64,000 bases of DNA from Bacteroidia bacterium. GTDB taxonomy: Bacteria; Bacteroidota; Bacteroidia; Chitinophagales; JAUHXS01. The notes beneath the pieces were generated by a model. That model was given only the letters and a program-made list of their open reading frames with translations. It searched no databases and was not told the origin of the DNA. The DNA lies in the NCBI GenBank assembly GCA_030426955.1, contig JAUHXS010000011.1:37439-101438 (forward strand). Reading direction: 5' to 3'. Made by a program: the position numbers and the translations under genes. Position 1 is the first letter of the stretch. Every line of letters starts with the position of its first letter. Shown here in pieces: positions 19,254-28,958 of this stretch.

Positions 19254-19631
19254 TTATGCTTCAGCATCCATATCTCTCTCAACTTCTTCCATTAAAACGA
19301 AGTCAATCGCTTCCTGAACAGTAGGAACAATATTAAGAATATTTTCTAATTGAGAGATTTTAATCAATTTTTGAACATTTTCTTGAAGACCAGATAAAAC
19401 TAGCGTGCCATTAGAGTTTTTGCATAAGCGGTTAGCTGTCAAAATGGCACTTAAGCCAGAAGAATCGACAAAAGTGACATTTTCAAGATCTAGTATGAAA
19501 TTTCTGATGCCATCTGTATTTAGTCGTACAAACTCAGACTTCAGATCAGGAGCATTTAGCGTGTTTAGTTTCTCATCTTCAATGGTTAATAAACTATACT
19601 TATCCTTTTTGTCAATTGAAAGATTCATCAT
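19254..19631 (-). CDS. STAS-domain anti-sigma factor antagonist
   Basis: 125 residues forming one STAS domain. The ILDLENVTFVDSSGLSAIL segment contains the conserved phosphorylatable serine (S57 or S58), as in SpoIIAA/RsbV. A short acidic tail (EEVERDMDAEA) follows. Such proteins bind an anti-sigma kinase when unphosphorylated. No RsbW-like kinase or PP2C phosphatase is in the window, so the partner is elsewhere. A TAGATTTG element (19772-19765, minus strand) lies about 130 bases upstream but lacks a matching -33. Confidence 0.85.
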   Translation of the reverse strand: MMNLSIDKKDKYSLLTIEDEKLNTLNAPDLKSEFVRLNTDGIRNFILDLENVTFVDSSGLSAILTANRLCKNSNGTLVLSGLQENVQKLIKISQLENILNIVPTVQEAIDFVLMEEVERDMDAEA

Positions 19632-20000
19632 CTACTGTTTTAATGTTAATCTAAATTATTAAAAACTGGGATAAAATTAACCTTTTATTATTTCTTTTTG
19701 GTACTGCTATCTTCTAAGTTTTATTTTAATGGTTGATTATCAGCAGGAAAGTTTTGTTTTTTGTCAAATCTAATTTCAAAACTTTAACGTATAATTATTT
19801 AATAGGTGAATCTTTTTGAGTGATCAGGTGTTAGACAAAGTAGCAAGATTATAGCTAAAGTTATTGCTAACTCAAAGTTGTCAACAGTTTATATGTTGGT
19901 TAAAAGCTTTTTTATCTAGAAATACTTTGCTATTTTTCGCTTAAATGTCAGAAACCGCCTCATTAAATACTTTGGCACGGTTTTTGACCAAATTATTACT
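19632..20000. other. Divergent intergenic region between STAS gene and clpC
   Basis: 369 bases, AT-rich, with no gene, tRNA or strong hairpin. It should hold promoters for the STAS gene (minus) and clpC (plus). Two ATACTTTG sequences upstream of clpC (around 19922 and 19968) resemble the Bacteroidota -7 element but have one-base-short spacing, so no promoter is called. Confidence 0.5.
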
Positions 20001-22544
20001 ATGGAAGGACAATTTTCACCAAAGGTTAAAGACGTAATTTCTTTCAGTAGAGAAGAAGCGTTGAGGTTAGGGCACGATTATATAGGCACCGAACATTTAT
20101 TATTAGGACTTATTCGTGAGGGGGAGGGCTTGGCTGTTAAATCTTTACAATCTCTTGATGTTGATATTGCTTTATTAAGAAAGTCTCTAGAAGATGCAGT
20201 AAAGGATAAAGTAGGGGCTTCTATTGAGAGTGTTTCAAATGTTACACTGACAAAACAAGCAGAAAAAGTATTGAAAATAGCACTATTGGAGGCAAAGCTG
20301 ACAGATAGTGATGTTATTAGAACGGAACATTTACTACTTTCCATTTTAAAGAATGGAGATAATATAGCTACTAGAATATTAAATCAATTCAATGTTGATT
20401 ATGATGTCTTCAAGGCAGAAATAGATTACTTACAACATGATGTCAGAGGCGATTTATCTTCAGAAGAAGACACTTTTGACGATGATGATGATGAGAAAGA
20501 AATGCCGGAACGAACTCCTAGGAGAGGGGCCAAATCTAAAACGCCTGTTTTAGATAGTTTTGGACGAGATATTACAAGATTAGCAGAAGATGGAAATTTA
20601 GACCCCATCGTTGGTCGTGAAGTTGAGATAGAGCGAGTATCACAAATCTTAAGCAGGAGAAAAAAGAATAATCCTATTCTAATTGGAGAACCTGGTGTAG
20701 GTAAGACAGCAATTGTAGAAGGGCTTGCATTGCGTATCATTCAAAGGAGAGTTTCTAGAGTATTATTTGATAAGAGGCTGGTCATGCTTGATCTAGCCGC
20801 ATTAGTCGCAGGAACTAAGTATCGAGGTCAATTTGAAGAGCGTATCAAAGCGATCATGAATGAGCTAGAAGCCAATCGTGATATTATCTTATTTATAGAT
20901 GAGATACATACTATTGTAGGAGCAGGTGGAGCAACGGGTTCATTAGATGCATCTAATATATTCAAACCAGCATTAGCAAGGGGAGAGTTACAATGTATCG
21001 GTGCTTCTACCTTGGATGAATATAGACAATTCATTGAAAAAGATGGTGCACTAGACAGAAGGTTTCAAAAAGTAATCATTGATCCACCAAGTGCCGAGGA
21101 GACAATGACTATCTTGAATAACATCAAGCCTAAGTACGAGGAGTATCATAATGTAAACTATTCTGATGAGGCACTTAAATCCTGTGTGAGCTTAAGTACG
21201 CGATATATTACAGATCGATTTTTACCGGATAAGGCAATCGATGTTTTAGATGAAGTTGGAGCACGTGTTCATTTAAAGAATATTCATGTCTCAAAAGCAA
21301 TTTTAGATTTAGAAAAGAAGATTGAGGATATCAAGCTAGAGAAAAACCAAGTTGTAAAAAGTCAACGATATGAAGAGGCTGCAAAGCTTAGAGACAGCGA
21401 AAAGAAACTTCTAGAGCAACTGGAAGAGGCTAAAGAAGAGTGGGAAGAGGAAGTGAAAACTAAAAAGTATCCAGTTGATGAAGAGGATGTAGCTGAGGTT
21501 GTGGCTATGATGACAGGTGTTCCTGTGAACAGAATTGCACAGAAAGAAAGTGCTAAACTATTAAATATGGCTGAAGATATGAAGGGTCGTATCATTGGTC
21601 AAGACGAGGCACTGGCTAAAATTGTGAAAGCAATTCAAAGAAACAGAGTAGGGTTAAAAGATCCGGATAAGCCAATTGGATCATTTGTATTCTTAGGACC
21701 AACAGGAGTTGGTAAAACTGAATTGGCAAAAGCACTTGCCGAATATATGTTTGATTCAGAAGATTCCTTGATTAGAATGGATATGAGTGAATACATGGAG
21801 AAATTCTCTGTAAGTAGATTAATTGGTGCACCTCCAGGATACGTCGGATATGAAGAAGGTGGACAATTAACTGAAAAAGTAAGGAGAAAGCCTTATTCTG
21901 TGATCCTATTAGATGAAATTGAGAAAGCACACCCAGATATTTATAACATTTTGCTACAGGTATTGGATGATGGTCAATTGACAGATGGCTTAGGTCGAAA
22001 AGTTGATTTCAAGAACACCTTGATTATTATGACATCCAATATTGGTGTTAGGCAGTTGAAAGATTTTGGAACAGGAGTTGGCTTTTCAACTAGTGCTAAG
22101 AAAGATGGTGAAGATGACACCGCTAAAAGTATTATTCAGAAAGCATTGAAGAGGACATTCTCGCCTGAATTCCTAAACAGAATTGATGACGTAATCATCT
22201 TTAATTCACTAGTGAGAGAGGATATACACAAGATTATTGATATTACTTTGAAAGATGTTTTCAAAAGAGTGGAGGAGCTTGGGTATACGTTATCGTTGTC
22301 TACTGCGGCAAAAGATTTTCTTGCAGATAAAGGCTTTGATCCTCAGTATGGTGCGAGACCATTGCAAAGGGCAATCCAAAAATATATGGAAGATCCTTTA
22401 GCGGAAGAAATATTGAAAGGCGAGGCTAAAGAAGGCGATACCTTAAAAGTTGACTTAGATACTAAGCAGAAAAAATTGAAGGTTGCCTTGAAAAAAAGTT
22501 CAGGCAAAACCAAAAAGTCAGAGGAGAAGACAGACGTGAATTAA
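20001..22544 (+). CDS. clpC: ATP-dependent Clp protease ATP-binding subunit ClpC
   Basis: 847 residues. Two Clp N repeats (about 1-145), an acidic linker (DDDDDE, about 160-166), AAA domain 1 with Walker A GEPGVGKT (229-236), a coiled middle region with a UVR motif (RYEEAAKLRDSEKKLLEQLE, about 455-475), and AAA domain 2 with Walker A GPTGVGKT (about 566-573). The C-terminal D2-small domain follows, then a lysine-rich tail. It unfolds substrates for ClpP as a hexamer in the cytosol. The UVR motif and N repeats identify ClpC rather than ClpB or ClpA. Confidence 0.96.
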   Translation: MEGQFSPKVKDVISFSREEALRLGHDYIGTEHLLLGLIREGEGLAVKSLQSLDVDIALLRKSLEDAVKDKVGASIESVSNVTLTKQAEKVLKIALLEAKLTDSDVIRTEHLLLSILKNGDNIATRILNQFNVDYDVFKAEIDYLQHDVRGDLSSEEDTFDDDDDEKEMPERTPRRGAKSKTPVLDSFGRDITRLAEDGNLDPIVGREVEIERVSQILSRRKKNNPILIGEPGVGKTAIVEGLALRIIQRRVSRVLFDKRLVMLDLAALVAGTKYRGQFEERIKAIMNELEANRDIILFIDEIHTIVGAGGATGSLDASNIFKPALARGELQCIGASTLDEYRQFIEKDGALDRRFQKVIIDPPSAEETMTILNNIKPKYEEYHNVNYSDEALKSCVSLSTRYITDRFLPDKAIDVLDEVGARVHLKNIHVSKAILDLEKKIEDIKLEKNQVVKSQRYEEAAKLRDSEKKLLEQLEEAKEEWEEEVKTKKYPVDEEDVAEVVAMMTGVPVNRIAQKESAKLLNMAEDMKGRIIGQDEALAKIVKAIQRNRVGLKDPDKPIGSFVFLGPTGVGKTELAKALAEYMFDSEDSLIRMDMSEYMEKFSVSRLIGAPPGYVGYEEGGQLTEKVRRKPYSVILLDEIEKAHPDIYNILLQVLDDGQLTDGLGRKVDFKNTLIIMTSNIGVRQLKDFGTGVGFSTSAKKDGEDDTAKSIIQKALKRTFSPEFLNRIDDVIIFNSLVREDIHKIIDITLKDVFKRVEELGYTLSLSTAAKDFLADKGFDPQYGARPLQRAIQKYMEDPLAEEILKGEAKEGDTLKVDLDTKQKKLKVALKKSSGKTKKSEEKTDVN

Positions 22545-22592
22545 TTGGGAATAGTTTCCGTTCTCTGAAATAAATTTCCTATATTCTAAGTT

Positions 22593-23462
22593 ATGCTGGT
22601 GTTACTTGGATTCATTTTGATGTCTGCTTTTTCGTATGCGCAAGCCTCTGCGGAACACCATCCTTATTTTAATACGGCTGAAGTTTACAAGATTACTTTC
22701 CCTGAAAAATGGAAGATTGAGCCACATGGTGGTCAGACTGTAGCGGCATTGGACAAGCTACATGATAAGGAAGATCCTTTTCACGAAAATATCAACATAG
22801 TTGCTGAGGAGTTTTATGAAGGAGAGATGAGCTTAAAGGATTATTATAAGTATGTTTTAAAGGAGATGCATGATTATATTCAGGATATAGATGTTTTAGA
22901 TAAGGGTAAAACTAATATTAATGGTGTTCCCATGAGGTGGATTAGTTATTCCTTTTTTAGCAACATTGCTGAAGTGCAATTAACAGATCGAGTTTACCTT
23001 GCTGTTCATAACCACAAGGCTTACATCATTACCTGTTCTGCTGAGAGTACGAAGTATGCTAGTTACTTGAGTGCATTTGAGTCGGCCGTAAATACTTTTT
23101 CATTTGACACCATTGGGTATGGCGCATATAAAAGCGACTTAAATACTCAGACAATTTATGAGCCTAACGTATCCCAATACGAGGTCTCATCAAAGCACGC
23201 GCGTGAAATAATTCGGGAGATTCCACAGGTAAAAGAAAAAATAGATTTACTGGCTGAATTAAGACACGATCAAATATATCTGAAAACTTTAATTATTTCT
23301 GAGCCTACTGAAGATAATCCAGTATATATAGTAGAGACTGGCGAGAATAACCCATTCAATTATAGACAAATGTGGCAGTTTCAGGTAGATGCACATACGG
23401 GCTTTGTTAAGTATTTTAGTCCACGTTTAGGGAAGTACATATCTCTTGATCAATGGAAGTAA
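22593..23462 (+). CDS. Secreted protein with PsbP/DUF1795-like and PepSY-like regions
   Basis: 289 residues. Signal peptide to about residue 17 (LMSAFSYAQ). The part from 25 to 175 reads like a PsbP/DcrB fold: YKITFPEKWKIEPHGGQTVAAL, then NINIVAEEF and a C-terminal segment ESAVNTFSFD. The last 90 residues end in YIVETGENNPFNYRQMWQFQVDAHTG, which resembles a PepSY-like module. Exported, probably periplasmic. Function unknown. It follows clpC by 48 bases on the same strand. Confidence 0.55.
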   Translation: MLVLLGFILMSAFSYAQASAEHHPYFNTAEVYKITFPEKWKIEPHGGQTVAALDKLHDKEDPFHENINIVAEEFYEGEMSLKDYYKYVLKEMHDYIQDIDVLDKGKTNINGVPMRWISYSFFSNIAEVQLTDRVYLAVHNHKAYIITCSAESTKYASYLSAFESAVNTFSFDTIGYGAYKSDLNTQTIYEPNVSQYEVSSKHAREIIREIPQVKEKIDLLAELRHDQIYLKTLIISEPTEDNPVYIVETGENNPFNYRQMWQFQVDAHTGFVKYFSPRLGKYISLDQWK

Positions 23463-23468
23463 CAAGTC

Positions 23469-23503
23469 TTTGATTTTTGAATTTCCAATTTGTAATTTTG
23501 TTT
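23469..23503. repeat. Heptamer-periodic spacer tract
   Basis: Directly after the preceding stop, five seven-base units run without gaps: TTTGATT, TTTGAAT, TTCCAAT, TTGTAAT, TTTGTTT. It is related in style to the tracts at 14254, 24889, 42079 and 60811. Confidence 0.55.
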
Positions 23504-23520
23504 AAACCAATTAAATAATA

Positions 23521-24066
23521 GTGAAAATATACACTAAAAAAGGCGATGCCGGCAAAACATCATTGATAGGAGGAACAAGAGTCTATAAGTTTCATGATAG
23601 AATCGAAGCCTATGGTTCTGTTGATGAGCTAAATTCTTATGTAGGGCTGATTGCTGATCAGGATATTGATGAATCTTACAAGAAAATATTGATTGATATA
23701 CAAAACAATCTTTTTACGATAGGCTCTTTGTTAGCTGCTGATCCTGAAAAGTCCAAGATGAAATTACCTGAGATTCATGAAAAAGATGTTGCTGAATTGG
23801 AAACTTATATGGATGATATGAATACGTCGTTACCGGAGTTAAAGAATTTTATCCTGCCTGGCGGAGCAACTGTGGCATCTTTTTGTCATATTGCCAGATG
23901 TGTTTGTAGGAGGGCAGAAAGACATTCCGTAAAAATATTGCAAGATGAGGAAAGCATCATTACCAAATATCTTAACAGGTTGTCCGATTATTTATTTGTT
24001 TTAGCACGAGCCTTGACAAAAGAAATGGGCGGTAATGAAGTATATTGGGCTCCAAGATCCAATTAG
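23521..24066 (+). CDS. Cob(I)yrinic acid a,c-diamide adenosyltransferase, PduO type
   Basis: 181 residues from GTG 23521. N-terminal YTKKGDAGKTSLIGGTRVYK is the ATP-binding signature of PduO-type corrinoid adenosyltransferases. GSVDELNSYVGL and the RCVCRRAERHSV helix carry conserved active-site residues. It makes adenosylcobalamin from cob(I)alamin and ATP as a trimer in the cytosol. No cobalamin-biosynthesis neighbours are present, so it probably serves a B12-dependent enzyme elsewhere, such as methylmalonyl-CoA mutase. Confidence 0.92.
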   Translation: MKIYTKKGDAGKTSLIGGTRVYKFHDRIEAYGSVDELNSYVGLIADQDIDESYKKILIDIQNNLFTIGSLLAADPEKSKMKLPEIHEKDVAELETYMDDMNTSLPELKNFILPGGATVASFCHIARCVCRRAERHSVKILQDEESIITKYLNRLSDYLFVLARALTKEMGGNEVYWAPRSN

Positions 24067-24071
24067 TTAAG

Positions 24072-24887
24072 ATGACTAAGAAGTTAAAAGATAAAGTCGT
24101 TGTTATAACGGGAGCTTCTTCAGGCATTGGAAAAGCTTGTGCCTTTGCTTTCGGACAATGTGGTGCCCATTTGGTTTTAGCAGCGAGAAGTTTAGAGAAG
24201 CTAGAAAATATTGCCAGTGAACTTAAATCTAAAGGAATAAATGTTGTCGTTGTTAAAGCTGACGTTTCAGATGAACAAAGCTGCAAAAGCGTCATTAGTG
24301 CTGCTGTAAATCATTTTAAAAAGGTAGATATCTTAATTAATAATGCTGGAATATCTATGCGGGCAGCATTTGTAAATGCGGATCTTGATGTGTTAAGAAA
24401 GTTGATGGATGTAAATTTCTGGGGGGCGGTGTATTGCACAAAATACGCGCTTCCTTATATTTTAGAATCTAAAGGTACGGTTGCAAATATCTCATCTGTA
24501 GCTGGGTATAGAGGGTTACCAGGCAGAACAGGCTACTCTGCATCTAAGTTTGCTTTGCAAGGCTTTATGGAGGCATTAAGAACAGAGATGTATAAAAAAG
24601 GAGTAAACGTAATGACAATAGCTCCGGGTTTTACCAACTCTAACATTCGAAATACAGCATTAAATGATAAAGGTAAGGCGCAGGCAGAGTCACCGTTAGA
24701 TGAAAACGAACTGATGAGCGCAGAGGAAGTTGCAGAACACATACTAAAGGCTATTGTTAAAAGAAAAAGATCATTGATTTTGACACCTCTTGGAAAAGCT
24801 TCTGTCTTAGTCAATAAGCTCTGGCCATCTTTCATGGACTTTATGGTTTATCGGAAAATGAGCCGTGAAAAAGATGCACCCTTTTAA
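24072..24887 (+). CDS. Short-chain dehydrogenase/reductase (classical SDR)
   Basis: 271 residues from ATG 24072, six bases after the upstream stop; an in-frame TTG at 24045 is unlikely. Motifs: VVITGASSGIGKA (cofactor glycine loop), NNAGISMRA, and catalytic SSVAGYRGLPGRTGYSASK with Y-x3-K. The profile resembles the DHRS7-like branch of SDR oxidoreductases, but the substrate is unknown. Possibly cotranscribed with the adenosyltransferase. Confidence 0.9.
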   Translation: MTKKLKDKVVVITGASSGIGKACAFAFGQCGAHLVLAARSLEKLENIASELKSKGINVVVVKADVSDEQSCKSVISAAVNHFKKVDILINNAGISMRAAFVNADLDVLRKLMDVNFWGAVYCTKYALPYILESKGTVANISSVAGYRGLPGRTGYSASKFALQGFMEALRTEMYKKGVNVMTIAPGFTNSNIRNTALNDKGKAQAESPLDENELMSAEEVAEHILKAIVKRKRSLILTPLGKASVLVNKLWPSFMDFMVYRKMSREKDAPF

Positions 24888-24888
24888 G

Positions 24889-24958
24889 TTGCTAGTTCAT
24901 AGTTTTTAATTTGTGATTTTATTCTAAAACTAGAAACTCAAAATTATAAACTAACTAA
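24889..24958. terminator. AT-rich imperfect hairpin made of opposed heptamers
   Basis: Between convergent genes, five heptamers in one orientation (TTGCTAG, TTCATAG, TTTTTAA, TTTGTGA, TTTTATT) are followed by five in the opposite orientation (CTAAAAC, TAGAAAC, TCAAAAT, TATAAAC, TAACTAA). The two halves pair imperfectly, so this could act as a bidirectional terminator. The role is inferred; the periodicity is directly visible. Confidence 0.45.
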
Positions 24959-24964
24959 CTTAGA

Positions 24965-25543
24965 CTATTTACAATCAATCGTAATCAAAGGCGTGTGAAC
25001 AATATTGCTAAAGTTGTCAGCTTTATCCAAGATTTGAATTGCTAGTGATAATGTATCAATCTCCAGCGGTGTGGGATCTGGTGGAATAAAAGGTCTGCAG
25101 CTTAGCGTTTTAAATACAATATAAATTTCACCTGATATCCCTGTTTCTTCATTCCTTACCTTTATATAAGGGAGTGTGTAATTATAGATAAAACCAGTTC
25201 TACTATCTGTCAAAAGCACATTAGTATTAATGAGTGTTTGTAATGTATCAAGCTCTCCAGTATAAGGACCTATAACTCTGTGAGGGTTATTGCTTGTATC
25301 AAGCACGAAAATATTAGTTTCCGTATATCCATCTTCAAAACTTAAGTTCCCATCACCATCTGTAAAACTTAATGTAATGGTTACCGAATCAGCGTTGCTC
25401 TTGACAAGATTTTTATCCATTGAAACAAACTGTATTACAGGCTCAAGTGGATATTCTGGGGGCTTGACACAACTATTGTTTATAAGCAATAAAGCCAATA
25501 CCATGAAGGAGAAAATAACTTTTTTACTTAAACTAGTTGACAT
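24965..25543 (-). CDS. Putative lipoprotein, unknown function
   Basis: 192 residues. Signal peptide with lipobox LINNSC (Cys25 lipidated). The mature part has a SFTDGDGNLSFEDGYTETNIFVLD segment typical of beta-rich surface lipoproteins in Bacteroidota and an elevated proline content (CRPFIPPDPTPLEID). No catalytic motif seen. It probably faces the periplasm or the cell surface. Divergent from the LuxE-like gene across 66 bases. Confidence 0.7.
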   Translation of the reverse strand: MSTSLSKKVIFSFMVLALLLINNSCVKPPEYPLEPVIQFVSMDKNLVKSNADSVTITLSFTDGDGNLSFEDGYTETNIFVLDTSNNPHRVIGPYTGELDTLQTLINTNVLLTDSRTGFIYNYTLPYIKVRNEETGISGEIYIVFKTLSCRPFIPPDPTPLEIDTLSLAIQILDKADNFSNIVHTPLITIDCK

Positions 25544-25609
25544 TATTTATCTATGTATATATAACAACCCTTATTTTTATAACAGCTATAATACGAATAA
25601 TATTGTATT

Positions 25610-26611
25610 TTGAATAGTAAAAATACTGCAGCGTACTTTAAATATAATGTATTTCAAGTTACAGATGATAACTTTAATGACTTTGCTATTGAGTTGTTTC
25701 GATACCAAGCTAGAGAGAATAAAATATATAAAGATTATCTAGAAGCACTGAAAATCAATGTTCAATCGATAGATCATTATGAGCATATTCCCTTTTTACC
25801 TATCTCATTTTTTAAAACACATAGAGTCGTATGTGGTAAAGACGAAGATGAACAAAAGGTTTTCAAAAGTAGTGGGACAACAAAATCCATACGAAGCAAT
25901 CATTATGTATTAGATGAACATTTCTATAAGAAAAGCACGATTGAAATCTTTGAAAAATTTTATGGACACCCATCGGAGTTTGATTTTTTAGCTTTGCTAC
26001 CCTCTTATTTGGAGCAAAGAGATTCTTCGTTGGTATATATGGTGGATGGTTTTATTTCTGAAAGCAATTCAGAAAATAGTAGTTTCTATAAAGATGATTT
26101 AAACTCTTTATTCGAATTAGTTATAAAGTTAAACCGATTGAATAAACCTGTTTTGTTAATAGGAGTGGCTTATGCATTACTTGACTTTTGTTCGAAATTT
26201 GATTTCCCACCTTTAAATAACTTTATTATCATGGAAACTGGAGGAATGAAAGGAAGAAGAAGAGAGTTGACAAGGGAAGAGTTGCATGATAAGTTAGAAA
26301 AAGGGTTTAAGGTTGATAACATACATTCAGAGTATGGAATGACAGAACTTTTTTCACAGGCTTATGCCTCATCTCAAGGGCGCTTTGAAGTCCCATCTTG
26401 GATGAAGGTTATAACTCGAGAGATCAATGACCCTTTTAAGCTTATCAAGGAGGAGACAGGTTGTCTAAATATTCTTGACTTGGCTAACATTGATTCGTGT
26501 GCATTTATCGCTACAGATGATTTAGGAAAGGTTTATCCAGATGGAAGCTTTACAGTTTTAGGTAGGTTAGATAATAGTGATGTTAGGGGGTGTAGTTTGA
26601 TGATAAGCTAA
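25610..26611 (+). CDS. LuxE-family acyl-protein synthetase-like protein
   Basis: 333 residues from a TTG start. The HIPFLPISFFKTHRV segment and VFKSSGTTKSIRS (phosphate-binding serine/threonine-rich loop of adenylating enzymes) match the LuxE/acyl-protein synthetase branch of the ANL superfamily; METGGMKGRRRE and HSEYGMTELFSQAY are later core motifs. LuxE activates fatty acids as acyl-AMP. There is no luciferase context, and in Bacteroidota these genes are usually annotated only as acyl transferases. The end overlaps the convergent symporter gene by four bases. Confidence 0.82.
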   Translation: MNSKNTAAYFKYNVFQVTDDNFNDFAIELFRYQARENKIYKDYLEALKINVQSIDHYEHIPFLPISFFKTHRVVCGKDEDEQKVFKSSGTTKSIRSNHYVLDEHFYKKSTIEIFEKFYGHPSEFDFLALLPSYLEQRDSSLVYMVDGFISESNSENSSFYKDDLNSLFELVIKLNRLNKPVLLIGVAYALLDFCSKFDFPPLNNFIIMETGGMKGRRRELTREELHDKLEKGFKVDNIHSEYGMTELFSQAYASSQGRFEVPSWMKVITREINDPFKLIKEETGCLNILDLANIDSCAFIATDDLGKVYPDGSFTVLGRLDNSDVRGCSLMIS

Positions 26612-27876
26612 CTGATTTCTCTCTCAGAACTTCCTACTACAGCAGCTACAGCTGAATCGCCAGTTACATTGATGACTGTTCTGCACATATCTAATATTCT
26701 ATCAATGCCAAGGATAATAGCAATGCCTTCAGCCGGAAGGCCGACAGATTGTAAGACAATGATAAGCATCACAATACCTCCTCCAGGAACACCTACTGAG
26801 CCGATAGAGGAGAGCGTAGCAGTCAATATAATGGTTAACTGTTGCCCAAGAGATAAATCGTAGCCATAAAGTTGGGCTAAAAAAATGGTTGTAACTGTTT
26901 GCCAAATGGAAGTGCCGTCCATGTTAACTGTTGCTCCTAGTGGAAGGACAAAACTTGATATTTTATTAGATACTCCTAGCCTTTCCTCGCAGCACTCCAT
27001 CGTTAATGGTAAAGTAGCTGCGCTCGAACTAGTTGAAAACGCAAGCATCTGTGCTGGTGCAATTCCTTGAAAAAACTTTTTAAACCCTATCGAAGTAAAT
27101 AGTTTAATCATAGATGGATAGATGATCATAGCCATAAATGTAAGTGCCAAGATAACCGTAAGTGCATAAAGTCCAAGTGCGGATAACAAACTCAAAATGT
27201 TACTACTATTTTCAACCACTAGTGAGGCGATTAAAGCCATAACACCGTAAGGTGCAAACTTCATAATGAGATCAACTAACTTGAGAATTACCTCATTTAA
27301 CTGATCAAAAAACTGACGAATAATGGTGGTCTTTTCTGCTGGGATGAGAATAATTGCAATACCAAAGAAGATGGTAAAGAAAATCACTTTTAGCATTTTT
27401 GAATTGTCTTGCATAGCGGCCACAATATTATTGGGAATGATTTCTTCCAGAAACCTTAGTGGACCTTCTGATTGAAGCTTTTCAGTTGCTAAAGATTTGT
27501 CCTTCGCTTTAGGACCATATTGAGTTGCCAATTCCTCTTTAACTTTTGGATCAATTGACTTTCCAGGGTTAATGATATTAGACAATATTAAAGCAGAAAT
27601 GATGGCAATTACTGTCGTTGAAAGGTATATTGCAACGGTTTTGGATCCAATTCGGGATAAACTTGAAATATCTGTAACACTAGTTATTCCTTTGATTAGA
27701 GATGCAAAAATTAAAGGTACAGCAATCAGCTTTAAAAGGTCAATAAACATTCTACCAAAGGGAGCAATCCAATCCGAGACTATGTAGTTGAAGCCAAGCT
27801 GGTCCATTGATAAACCAGTGATAAGACCTGCAATCATGCCAATTATAATCTTCCAATGTAAAGGGAGTTGCTTCAT
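26608..27876 (-). CDS. Dicarboxylate/amino acid:cation symporter (DAACS family)
   Basis: 422 residues with about eight hydrophobic helices and two re-entrant loops. Signature segments are FSTSSSAATLPLTMECC (HP1), LPLGATVNMDGTSIWQ (TM7, with the NMDGT motif), and SIGSVGVPGGGIVMLIIVL (HP2). These bind substrate and Na+/H+ in GltPh-type transporters. It imports glutamate, aspartate or C4-dicarboxylates across the inner membrane. Last gene of the lpxD-lpxC/fabZ-lpxA-ABC-aroC run, two bases after aroC. Confidence 0.92.
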   Translation of the reverse strand: MKQLPLHWKIIIGMIAGLITGLSMDQLGFNYIVSDWIAPFGRMFIDLLKLIAVPLIFASLIKGITSVTDISSLSRIGSKTVAIYLSTTVIAIISALILSNIINPGKSIDPKVKEELATQYGPKAKDKSLATEKLQSEGPLRFLEEIIPNNIVAAMQDNSKMLKVIFFTIFFGIAIILIPAEKTTIIRQFFDQLNEVILKLVDLIMKFAPYGVMALIASLVVENSSNILSLLSALGLYALTVILALTFMAMIIYPSMIKLFTSIGFKKFFQGIAPAQMLAFSTSSSAATLPLTMECCEERLGVSNKISSFVLPLGATVNMDGTSIWQTVTTIFLAQLYGYDLSLGQQLTIILTATLSSIGSVGVPGGGIVMLIIVLQSVGLPAEGIAIILGIDRILDMCRTVINVTGDSAVAAVVGSSEREIS

Positions 27877-27878
27877 AC

Positions 27879-28958
27879 TTATAATTTTGTTGTTTTTTGA
27901 CGCAGTAAATGATCGGCAATGACCAAAGCTGCCATGGCTTCAACTATAGGGACTGCTCTTGGAACAACGCAAGGATCGTGTCTTCCTTTGCCTTCAATGA
28001 CAACTGTTTTGCCGTCTTTGTTTATAGTAGTCTGATCTTGCATTAAAGTAGAAACTGCCTTAAAGGCTACATTGAAGTAAATAGGCATTCCATTGGAGAT
28101 TCCTCCTTGAATCCCTCCTGAATGGTTCGTTTTAGTTTTAACCTGACCATCCTTTGATTCAAATTCATCGTTGTGTTCTTTTCCAGTAAGTTCAATTGTA
28201 TTAAACCCCGATCCATATTCAAATCCTTTGACAGCGTTTATACTCAGCATGGCCTTTGCTAAGTCAGCTTGAAGTTTATCAAATACTGGCTCTCCAATAC
28301 CAGCGGGGCAATTGGTAATTATACAAGTTATCTTTCCACCTAAAGTATTGCCTTCTTTCTTAGCTTGCTCGATAGCTTGAATCATCTGACTGGCAGTTTC
28401 CTTATCTGGACAGCGAACCACATTGTCTTCTACAGCTGAGCTGTCAACTAGCTCAGGAGGAGTATTTAAACTTACATCATAAACTTGTGAAGTATATGCA
28501 AATAGTTTAATACCATAGTGTTGAAGTAATAATTTTGCAATCGCTCCAGATGCTACTCTTGCTATTGTCTCTCTTGCAGAAGAGCGTCCTCCTCCTCTGT
28601 GATCTTTGATGCCATATTTCTGATCGTAAGTATAATCAGCGTGGGAAGGACGATAAGCATCTTTTATATGATCATAATCTTTAGCTTTCGCATCTTTATT
28701 TCGTACTATCATCGCAATGGGTGTTCCGAGCGATGTATTATTTGATATTCCAGAGAGTATTTCTATTTCATCACTTTCATTTCTTGAGGTAGTGATCTTA
28801 GATTGTCCGGGTTTTCTTCTATTCAGTTCATCCTGAATGAATTGGGTGTCAATCTCTAGTCCAGCCGGACATCCATCAATAACAACACCAATAGCCTTTC
28901 CGTGTGATTCTCCGAATGTACTAATCTTAAAGGCTTTGCCAAATGTATTACCCTTCAT
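27879..28958 (-). CDS. aroC: Chorismate synthase
   Basis: 359 residues, full length. Conserved signatures: [18 protein letters not shown] near the N-terminus, the arginine-rich [17 protein letters not shown], and [14 protein letters not shown] followed by [18 protein letters not shown]. It converts 5-enolpyruvylshikimate 3-phosphate to chorismate with reduced FMN. Overlaps the ABC ATPase gene by four bases, so translation is coupled. No other shikimate gene is adjacent. Confidence 0.97.
   Translation of the reverse strand: MKGNTFGKAFKISTFGESHGKAIGVVIDGCPAGLEIDTQFIQDELNRRKPGQSKITTSRNESDEIEILSGISNNTSLGTPIAMIVRNKDAKAKDYDHIKDAYRPSHADYTYDQKYGIKDHRGGGRSSARETIARVASGAIAKLLLQHYGIKLFAYTSQVYDVSLNTPPELVDSSAVEDNVVRCPDKETASQMIQAIEQAKKEGNTLGGKITCIITNCPAGIGEPVFDKLQADLAKAMLSINAVKGFEYGSGFNTIELTGKEHNDEFESKDGQVKTKTNHSGGIQGGISNGMPIYFNVAFKAVSTLMQDQTTINKDGKTVVIEGKGRHDPCVVPRAVPIVEAMAALVIADHLLRQKTTKL

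Noticed and set aside
19915..19980. Promoter for clpC at the ATACTTTG sequences
   Set aside because: The spacing within the -7 element is one base short and no -33 lies at the right distance; a CtsR-type operator was also not seen.
25610..26611. Bioluminescence (lux) operon member
   Set aside because: The LuxE-like gene stands alone without luciferase or reductase genes; the family is common in non-luminous Bacteroidota.
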